Below, in pieces: positions 6,527 to 10,676 of a stretch of DNA of 10,676 bases. How positions within the stretch are numbered: position 1 is the stretch's first letter; each line of letters starts with the position of its first letter. This stretch comes from an uncultured Oscillospiraceae bacterium (lineage in GTDB: Bacteria > Bacillota > Clostridia > Oscillospirales > Oscillospiraceae). The notes under the pieces are model-generated. The model saw only the letters and a list, made by a program, of their open reading frames with translations, was not told the origin of the DNA and did not search any database. The position numbers and the translations under genes were made by a program. The DNA is taken from the NCBI GenBank assembly GCA_934573945.1, contig CAKTMQ010000046.1, positions 1 through 10,676 on the forward strand, read 5' to 3'.

Positions 6527-7107
6527 AACAGGCAAAGCACCACTTTTTTGCCTATATCAGCCGTATGCGGTTCATCAACCGCTGGGCGCTGATGCGCAAC
6601 AGCTACACCGAGAACATCCAGGAGCACAGCCATATGACGGCGGTGCTGGCGCACGCGCTGGCGGTGATCCGCAATCAGTTTTTTAACGGCTGTGTGGACG
6701 AGGGACAGGTGGCGGTGGCGGCGCTGTACCATGACGCCGGGGAGATCCTCACCGGCGATATGCCCACCCCCATCAAGTACTACAACCCCGCCATCCGGGA
6801 TGCCTACCGGCAGGTGGAGGAGGTGGCGCAGGAGAAGCTGTTGGACACGCTGCCGGACGCGCTGCGCCCCACCTACAGCGCGGCGCTGGCGCCTGCCGCC
6901 ACGGAGATCTGCCAGCTGGTAAAGGCCGCCGACAAGCTCAGCGCCTACATCAAGTGTCTGGAGGAGCTGAAGTCGGGCAACGCGGAATTCCGGCAGGCGG
7001 CAGAGCAGACCCGCTATGCGCTGGATGACATGAACCTGCCGGAGGTGACCTATTTTCTGGAGAACTTCCTGCCCTCCTTCCGGCTGACGCTGGACGAGTT
7101 GGAGTAA
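6508..7107 (+). CDS. yfbR: HD-domain 5'-deoxynucleotidase, YfbR family
   Basis: The product is 199 aa, as usual for YfbR. It matches the family along its whole length: HHFFAYISRMRFINRWALMRN (given as key residues Arg25, Trp26), TENIQEHS with His40, ALYHDAGEILTGDMPTP with His75-Asp76, Glu79 and Asp84, LVKAADKLSAYIKCLEEL with Asp142, and PSFRLTLDELE at the end. The metal-binding HD set is therefore His40, His75, Asp76 and Asp142. E. coli YfbR removes phosphate from dNMPs such as dAMP and dTMP without acting on ribonucleotides, in deoxynucleotide salvage. The start is supported by a near-perfect Shine-Dalgarno. It shares a transcript with mtaB, with no obvious functional tie. A strong hairpin follows 283 nt downstream after a tandem array, an unusually long 3' region. 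Confidence 0.94.
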   Translation: MGRDTVKQAKHHFFAYISRMRFINRWALMRNSYTENIQEHSHMTAVLAHALAVIRNQFFNGCVDEGQVAVAALYHDAGEILTGDMPTPIKYYNPAIRDAYRQVEEVAQEKLLDTLPDALRPTYSAALAPAATEICQLVKAADKLSAYIKCLEELKSGNAEFRQAAEQTRYALDDMNLPEVTYFLENFLPSFRLTLDELE

Positions 7108-7148
7108 AGAGGGTACATAACGGCGCGATCCACCCGCATAAGGGTACG

Positions 7149-7390
7149 TTTTCCCCCAATAACGGTATGCTTTTCCCCCAATAACGGTATGCTTTTCCCC
7201 CAATAACGGTATGCTTTTTCCCCAATAACGGTATGCTTTTTCCCCAATAACGGTATGCTTTTTCCCCAATAAGAACATGCTTTTTCCCCAATAAGAACAT
7301 GCTTTTTCCCCAATAAGAACATGGTTTTTCCCCAATAAGAACATGGTTTTTCCCCGATAAAGGTATGGTTTTTACCCCATAAATGTATGC
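7149..7390. repeat. Tandem array of eleven 22-bp units
   Basis: Eleven contiguous 22-bp units run without spacers between the convergent yfbR and DUF2974 genes. Each unit is a 14-nt core (TTTTTCCCCAATAA, + strand) followed by a variable octamer ending in ATGC or ATGG. Units 1-3 share core TTTTCCCCCAATAA with CGGTATGC; units 4-5 have the standard core with CGGTATGC; units 6-7 have GAACATGC; units 8-9 have GAACATGG; unit 10 (7347-7368) has core TTTTTCCCCGATAA with AGGTATGG; unit 11 (7369-7390) has core TTTTTACCCCATAA with ATGTATGC. A decayed unit may precede at about 7128-7148. The minus strand has no stop codons in any frame, so three overlapping open frames cross it, all reading variants of a YWGKSIPLLGKKH-type peptide. 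They are most likely artefacts. No gene is seen in 7108-7148. Confidence 0.97.
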
Positions 7391-7426
7391 AGGCACCCGG
7401 CATGAATTTTTCATGCCGGGTGCCTG
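7390..7426 (+). terminator. Strong hairpin abutting the tandem array, possible terminator of mtaB-yfbR
   Basis: A perfect 16-bp inverted repeat pairs CAGGCACCCGGCATGA (7390-7405) with TCATGCCGGGTGCCTG (7411-7426); an A-T pair can extend it to 17 bp with a 3-nt loop. The first base of the left arm is the last base of array unit 11. On + the stem is followed by TTGTTGTC, a poor U-tract, so it may terminate weakly or protect RNA 3' ends. It is the first strong hairpin after yfbR. Confidence 0.55.
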
Positions 7427-7499
7427 TTGTTGTCGGGGAGAGTGCCGCGGGGAAGGAGAACACCGTTGCGGAAGCGCAGCGGAGGGGAGAGGAAAGACA

Positions 7500-7527
7500 C
7501 CGGTGCGGAAGTGATCTTCCGCACCGG
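7500..7527 (-). terminator. Hairpin terminator of the DUF2974 gene
   Basis: A perfect 12-bp stem pairs CCGGTGCGGAAG (7500-7511) with CTTCCGCACCGG (7516-7527) around the loop TGAT. On the minus strand it starts 8 nt after the TAA of the hydrolase gene and is followed by TGTCTTTCCTCTCC, a pyrimidine-rich but imperfect U-tract. Read from +, T-rich sequence also follows, so it might act in both directions. Between this and the hairpin at 7390-7426 (7427-7499) nothing gene-like was seen. Confidence 0.65.
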
Positions 7528-7535
7528 GTATGCGC

Positions 7536-8759
7536 TTATTTCTCATTTTTGTGCTTTTCCAGCGCTTTTTGCCCGGCCTGATAGAGACTGCCGGCGGTCT
7601 CCTTCAGCGTCACCGCCGTCTCCTTCAGGCCTGTGCCTGCCGTGCGCAGTACCTCGTCCTTCACAGCGGTCATCAGCCGGTGCAGCGCCTCGGAGACGAT
7701 GCCCTTGTGCTTTTCGTCGGCGGCCAGACGACGCAGCAGCTCTTTGTCGCCGCCGTTCTGCCGTAGCTCCTCCAGCGACCGTAGCTTGCCGCCCTGGGTG
7801 AAGATGTCGAACAGCGCCTCGGAGAACTCCTCCCGCTCCTGTTGGGACAGGGAGGACAGCCACTCCCGCAGCACGTCGTCAGACAGCTTGCCCAGCTCCG
7901 AGCGCTGCGGCAGATAGATAAAGTGATTGCCCTCCACGCACCATGTAAGCGGCTCGTGCTGCATTACGGCGTGGCTGATGCTGGCCACCACGGTGTATTT
8001 CTCCGTGGGCTCCAGCAGGACGCCGACGATGGAGGAGGCGGGGATATAGGTGTGGAGCCGGTCGGCGATGCGCCGGTAGGCGGGGGTATCCGTCACCGCC
8101 TGACGGAAGCCAGGGCCGTCGTTGTTGTAGGCGGCCAGCAGGCGCTGCTGCAGTTCCTCGGGGATGTGCAGCGCGGCGTAGGCCGCCAGATTGCCGCCCT
8201 TGGAGTGACCGCCGATCCGCAGCGGCAGATCGGGGCAGCGGCCGGCCATGTCCTCCACATAGGCCGCCGCACCTACCTGTGCCGGCACCGCGTCCATAAA
8301 GCTGAGGTTCAGGTTTTCCTTCCAGCCGATCAGCGACAGGTCGGTGCCCATGAAGGCACAGAACAGGGTGCCGTCCGGCACCAGAAAGGACAGGGCGTCC
8401 AGCTGCATCTCTTTGGTCTCGTCACGGATCGACTCATAGCCGAACATACGCACCTGCCCGAAGCGGGAGGACGATGCCGCCAGACGCATCAGCGGAATGT
8501 AGTCGTTGGGGGACAGTCCCTGCTGCTCGTCCTCCGGCGTCATCTCCGCCACGATCTCACCCAGCAAGGCAGCCTGTTGGGGATCCCGGCTGCGCAGCCG
8601 GTCAAAGCGGCGGAAGTTCAGATAGGCGATGATGCACAGAATCAGGTTGTCCACCTCGTTGAAGGTATCCTGCGCGAAGGTCAAATCGCCCCGCCAGCGC
8701 AGATAATCGAATACGGTGGTCTCAATGACTTTCTCGTTCTTTTCCACAGTGTGTACCAT
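7536..8759 (-). CDS. DUF2974 (Mbeg1-like) alpha/beta-hydrolase domain protein
   Basis: The product is 407 aa. After TTVFDYLRWRGDLTFAQ, a typical opening for this family, the central domain has AFMGTDLSLIGWKENL (about 135-150) and the nucleophile elbow GHSKGGNLAAYAA with Ser186, then YNNDGPGF with Asp214 and SHAVMQHEP with candidate catalytic histidines 263 and 268. This is the alpha/beta-hydrolase lipase-like arrangement of DUF2974 proteins, common in Clostridia and Bacilli; no substrate is known to me. The last ~35 residues are Lys/Ala/Thr-rich with two LKETA repeats and look like an amphipathic helix. No signal peptide is visible. An in-frame start at 8807 is open, but the ATG at 8759 has AAGGG 5 nt upstream and gives the family N-terminus. 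It appears monocistronic, convergent with yfbR. Confidence 0.87.
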   Translation of the reverse strand: MVHTVEKNEKVIETTVFDYLRWRGDLTFAQDTFNEVDNLILCIIAYLNFRRFDRLRSRDPQQAALLGEIVAEMTPEDEQQGLSPNDYIPLMRLAASSSRFGQVRMFGYESIRDETKEMQLDALSFLVPDGTLFCAFMGTDLSLIGWKENLNLSFMDAVPAQVGAAAYVEDMAGRCPDLPLRIGGHSKGGNLAAYAALHIPEELQQRLLAAYNNDGPGFRQAVTDTPAYRRIADRLHTYIPASSIVGVLLEPTEKYTVVASISHAVMQHEPLTWCVEGNHFIYLPQRSELGKLSDDVLREWLSSLSQQEREEFSEALFDIFTQGGKLRSLEELRQNGGDKELLRRLAADEKHKGIVSEALHRLMTAVKDEVLRTAGTGLKETAVTLKETAGSLYQAGQKALEKHKNEK

Positions 8760-8778
8760 CCTTTCCCTTGGTGGTGGC

Positions 8779-8787
8779 AGTATACCA
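8779..8787 (-). promoter_or_regulatory. Extended -10 promoter of the DUF2974 gene
   Basis: On the minus strand TGG directly precedes TATACT (8779-8784), an extended -10. A weak TTGCGC -35 lies 17 nt upstream (8802-8807). The predicted start near 8772 leaves only about 13 nt of leader, just enough for the Shine-Dalgarno. This placement supports the ATG at 8759 over 8807, which would lie upstream of the promoter. Confidence 0.5.
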
Positions 8788-8845
8788 TATTTTTTCCCGC
8801 CGCGCAACGCCGGATACAGTGAAAAAACGGCTGTTATTCCGGGGA

Positions 8846-8873
8846 GCGCCGCAAGGTGCTCGCTTCGCGGCGC
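8846..8873. repeat. GC-rich stem-loop, possible interspersed palindromic repeat
   Basis: GCGCCGC (8846-8852) pairs with GCGGCGC (8867-8873), with a bulged C8866 and a 3-bp inner helix (8853-8855 with 8863-8865). Just to its right on the minus strand lies TCATTGCGAG (8881-8890). Stem-loops next to CATTGCGAG-type sequence are common as dispersed noncoding repeats in bacterial genomes, so a family repeat is suspected. Only one copy is visible here. Confidence 0.4.
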
Positions 8874-8876
8874 GAA

Positions 8877-8930
8877 CTGGCTCGCAATGACAGACTTTGA
8901 TCTGCGGGCTGACTCACAATGGCAAACTTT
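8877..8930. repeat. Imperfect 22-nt direct duplication
   Basis: 8877-8898 and 8909-8930 match at 18 of 22 positions, separated by 10 nt. The first halves read CTGGCTCGCAATGA and CTGACTCACAATGG; the rest read CAGACTTT and CAAACTTT. All four differences are A/G transitions. The pair lies in the noncoding stretch 8760-9161, which also holds the stem-loop at 8846-8873 and the two flanking promoters. No gene is supported in that stretch. Confidence 0.65.
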
Positions 8931-8959
8931 TTTGACAGCCGCAACAGGTGTCGGACGGG

Positions 8960-9003
8960 CTTTTTCCGGTGATTTTCCGGCGTGCGGGCGGCCACCGAAA
9001 AAG
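8960..9003. other. Long-looped inverted repeat upstream of the potA promoter
   Basis: CTTTTTCCGGTG (8960-8971) can pair with CACCGAAAAAG (8993-9003), leaving one bulged C and a 21-nt GC-rich loop. It sits 23 nt before the potA -35. It could be a weak terminator for stray transcription or an upstream binding site; neither is shown. Confidence 0.3.
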
Positions 9004-9026
9004 ACGGGGATTTTTTACGATTTTTA

Positions 9027-9055
9027 TTGACATTTCACCCCTTTTTATATATAGT
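9027..9055 (+). promoter_or_regulatory. Strong sigma-A-type promoter of the pot operon
   Basis: A consensus -35 TTGACA (9027-9032) is followed after 17 nt by TATAGT (9050-9055), one base from consensus. The surrounding DNA is sharply A/T-rich compared with the genes. The predicted start is near 9062, giving potA a leader of about 100 nt. The palindrome AGTTAACT (9053-9060) overlaps the -10 and could be an operator. Confidence 0.8.
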
Positions 9056-9143
9056 TAACTTGCCAAATTTCAAAGAAAAATACAGACCCGCGCAGGGGTC
9101 GAACGGTGAGTACAGAGAGAAGAGGCGAAATCCTATTTTATTT

Positions 9144-9161
9144 ATGAACGGGGGAGGATAA
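9144..9161 (+). other. Five-codon open frame (MNGGG) ending directly at the potA start
   Basis: ATG AAC GGG GGA GGA TAA occupies 9144-9161, and potA begins at the next base. Its glycine codons are the potA Shine-Dalgarno (GGGAGG, 9152-9157). No ribosome binding site of its own is visible, so it may be a by-product of the Shine-Dalgarno rather than a translated leader. Confidence 0.2.
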
Positions 9162-10304
9162 ATGTCCAAAGAGTTGATTCGCCTGCGGGATCTCTGCATG
9201 GCGTTTGACGACGAGCTGGTTCTCGACAACATCAATCTTTACATCAACGATTCCGAATTCCTCACACTGCTTGGCCCCAGCGGCTGCGGCAAGACCACGA
9301 CGCTGCGGATCATCGGCGGGTTTACTACGCCCACATCCGGTGACGTGACCTTTGACGGTGTGAGGGTTAATGACGTTCCGCCGCATAAGCGGCAGATCAA
9401 CACGGTGTTCCAGAAGTATGCCCTGTTTCCCCACCTGGATGTGTTTGAAAACATCGCCTTTGGCCTGCGCATTGCCAAGGTGCCCCAGGCGGAGGTGGAG
9501 CAGCGGGTGACGGAGATGCTGGAGGTGGTGTCGCTCAAGGGCTTTGAGCAGCGCCGCATCGATCAGCTCTCCGGCGGTCAGCAGCAGCGTGTGGCCATCG
9601 CCCGGGCGCTGGTGAACCGGCCGAAGGTGCTGCTGCTGGACGAGCCGCTGGGAGCACTGGATCTGCGGCTGCGCAAGGATATGCAGAATGAGCTGAAGCG
9701 TATCCAGCAGCAGATGGGCATTACGTTCATCTACGTGACCCACGACCAGGAGGAGGCGCTGACCATGTCCGATACCGTGGTGGTGATGGACAAGGGCCGC
9801 ATCCAGCAGATCGGAACGCCCGAAGATATATATAACGAGCCGAAAAACGCCTTTGTGGCGGACTTTATCGGCGAGAGCAACATCCTCAACGGCACCATGG
9901 TGCGGGACAAGGTCGTAAAAATGTACGGCAAGGAGTTCTCCTGCGTGGACGGCGGCTTTGCCGAAAACGAGCCGGTGGACGTGGTCATCCGCCCCGAGGA
10001 CATCGACATCGTCCCTGTGGAGCAGGGACAGCTGGTGGGCACGGTGACCAACGTGACCTTCAAGGGGATGCAGTACGACATCATTGTGGATTTCCGGGGC
10101 TTCAAATGGCTGATCCAGACCACCGACCACTCGCCGGTGGGCGCACGCATCGGCGTGAAGATCGATCCCGAGGGCTTCCACATCATGAAGAAGAGTGAAT
10201 ACTCCGGACTGTTCGGCGATTACTCCTCCTATTCCGAGGAGTATGAGGAATTGGCGGACGCCAGCGCGGAGCTGGAAGAGGAGGAGAGCGAGGATGAAGA
10301 ATAA
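9162..10304 (+). CDS. potA: Spermidine/putrescine ABC transporter ATP-binding protein
   Basis: The product is 380 aa, the usual PotA size. The ABC domain has Walker [10 protein letters not shown] (38-46), the Q-loop at [10 protein letters not shown] (Gln84), the signature LSGGQQQR (136-143), Walker B VLLLDEP (156-162), the D-loop GALD and the H-loop His194. A TOBE-type regulatory domain follows (about 240-345; [11 protein letters not shown]). [23 protein letters not shown] is typical of PotA within the sugar/polyamine/iron subgroup, and the adjoining gene is a PotB-type permease. PotA hydrolyses ATP on the cytoplasmic face to drive polyamine import. GGGAGG lies 4 nt before the ATG. The last ~25 residues are extremely acidic (ending EEEESEDEE) and beyond the usual domain; their DNA carries the potB Shine-Dalgarno. 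The ligand is inferred from family resemblance. Confidence 0.93.
   Translation: MSKELIRLRDLCMAFDDELVLDNINLYINDSEFLTLLGPSGCGKTTTLRIIGGFTTPTSGDVTFDGVRVNDVPPHKRQINTVFQKYALFPHLDVFENIAFGLRIAKVPQAEVEQRVTEMLEVVSLKGFEQRRIDQLSGGQQQRVAIARALVNRPKVLLLDEPLGALDLRLRKDMQNELKRIQQQMGITFIYVTHDQEEALTMSDTVVVMDKGRIQQIGTPEDIYNEPKNAFVADFIGESNILNGTMVRDKVVKMYGKEFSCVDGGFAENEPVDVVIRPEDIDIVPVEQGQLVGTVTNVTFKGMQYDIIVDFRGFKWLIQTTDHSPVGARIGVKIDPEGFHIMKKSEYSGLFGDYSSYSEEYEELADASAELEEEESEDEE
10279..10284 (+). promoter_or_regulatory. potB Shine-Dalgarno embedded in the acidic tail of potA
   Basis: A perfect AGGAGG lies 9 nt upstream of the potB ATG at 10294 and is built from glutamate codons of potA. It fixes the potB start and implies coupled translation across the 11-nt gene overlap. 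Confidence 0.8.
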
Positions 10305-10676
10305 GCTCTCCCGTTTCGCCGTGCCCTATGTGGTATGGATGGCCATTTTTGTGGTGGCGCCCATTATCATCATGGTCATCTACGCCTTTTCCGACGGCGA
10401 CGGCGGCGCCACACTGAATAATTTTGTGCAGATGGGCGGGTATACCGCCGTGTTCGGGCGCTCCTTCAAGCTGGCGCTGATCGCTACGGCTATCTGCCTG
10501 CTGATCGGCTATCCTGTGTCCTATTTCATGAGCCGGGAGGGCGCCTCCTTCCAGCGGACGGCCATGGTGCTGATCATGCTGCCCATGTGGATGAACTTCC
10601 TGCTGCGCACCTACTCGTGGATGACCATTCTGGAGAACAACGGCCTTTTGAACCAGCTGTTCCAGAAGCTGGGCAT
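10294..10676 (+). CDS. potB: Spermidine/putrescine ABC transporter permease, N-terminal part (runs off the window)
   Basis: About 127 codons are present. The N-terminus [16 protein letters not shown] leads into a first membrane helix ([16 protein letters not shown]), an external loop ([24 protein letters not shown]), a second helix ([23 protein letters not shown], given by its ends) and a third beginning [20 protein letters not shown]. The last stretch, LP.W.NFL.RTY.W, is strongly typical of PotB/PotH permeases, and an L.N.GLLN segment follows as in the family. PotB with PotC forms the membrane channel that PotA energises. The ATG overlaps potA by 11 nt. potC and the binding protein potD would be expected next, outside the window. 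Confidence 0.92.
   Translation, partial: MKNKLSRFAVPYVVWMAIFVVAPIIIMVIYAFSDGDGGATLNNFVQMGGYTAVFGRSFKLALIATAICLLIGYPVSYFMSREGASFQRTAMVLIMLPMWMNFLLRTYSWMTILENNGLLNQLFQKLG

Noticed and set aside
7149-7390. CRISPR array
   Set aside because: Units are contiguous with no unique spacers of 25-40 nt; the variable part is only 8 nt and is shared between neighbours. No cas gene is nearby.
7149-7390. G-quadruplex formed by the regularly spaced GGGG runs on the minus strand
   Set aside because: The runs are separated by about 17-18 nt, too long for a stable intramolecular quadruplex by usual rules.
7149-7390. Iteron-type replication origin
   Set aside because: The unit length is in the iteron range, but there is no Rep gene, no DnaA box match and a chromosomal core-gene context.
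6463-7546. Minus-strand open frames crossing the tandem array (ending at 6463, 6950 and 7050)
   Set aside because: They are open only because the 22-bp unit lacks minus-strand stops. They then run antisense through yfbR, and no ribosome binding site was found.
8932-8937. Second TTGACA as a -35 for potA
   Set aside because: At 17 nt spacing the -10 position reads ACGGGC, which is not a promoter element. The promoter at 9027-9055 is much better.
9138-10186. Long minus-strand frames opposite potA
   Set aside because: potA shows every ABC motif in order; the opposing frames are His/Leu-rich with no domain.

Overview
This is a gene-dense, visibly G+C-rich stretch of bacterial chromosome. The gene content points to a Gram-positive anaerobe of the Clostridia, with an Oscillospiraceae-type genome the best guess. 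The clues are MtaB, an iron-sulfur flavoprotein-like reductase, an RlmA-family rRNA methyltransferase, a DUF2974 hydrolase, and strong Shine-Dalgarno sites with overlapping genes. The taxonomic call is inference from gene content and composition only.

Layout. (1) 1-70 is the 3' end of a glutamate dehydrogenase gene on +, followed by a symmetrical terminator and two more hairpins (103-219). (2) 225-5094 is a tight five-gene minus-strand cluster. In transcription order it holds a cysteine desulfurase, a MATE efflux pump, an RlmA-type 23S rRNA methyltransferase, an iron-sulfur-flavoprotein-like NAD(P)H/FMN reductase and a membrane-anchored GH25 muramidase. Junctions are 4-nt ATGA overlaps or gaps of 8-16 nt, so one transcript is likely. 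(3) 5095-5242 is a divergent control region with two good sigma-A-like promoters that face each other. (4) 5243-7107 carries mtaB and yfbR on +, overlapping by 19 nt. (5) 7108-7535 is noncoding and holds an 11-unit, 22-bp tandem array that runs straight into a 16-17-bp hairpin, followed by another hairpin that ends the convergent gene. (6) 7536-8759 is a minus-strand DUF2974 alpha/beta-hydrolase gene. (7) 8760-9161 is a noncoding divergent region with a diverged 22-nt duplication, a GC-rich stem-loop that may be an interspersed repeat, and one promoter for each flanking gene. (8) 9162 to the end is the start of a spermidine/putrescine ABC importer operon, potA then potB; potB runs off the window.

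How the genes fit together. The cysteine desulfurase (sulfur donor) and MtaB (methylthiolation of tRNA t6A37) sit back to back, and their predicted 5' transcripts overlap by about 43 nt, so sulfur supply and tRNA thiolation may be co-regulated. The same cluster joins an rRNA methyltransferase related to macrolide-resistance enzymes, a MATE pump and a cell-wall hydrolase. YfbR works in nucleotide salvage and potAB in polyamine uptake.

Most of the window is ordinary core genome. No obvious defence system, prophage, transposase or CRISPR array was seen. The feature that best deserves a second look is the 22-bp array at 7149-7390 with its abutting hairpin. Its variant units are arranged in identical neighbouring blocks, and it is open in all three minus-strand frames.
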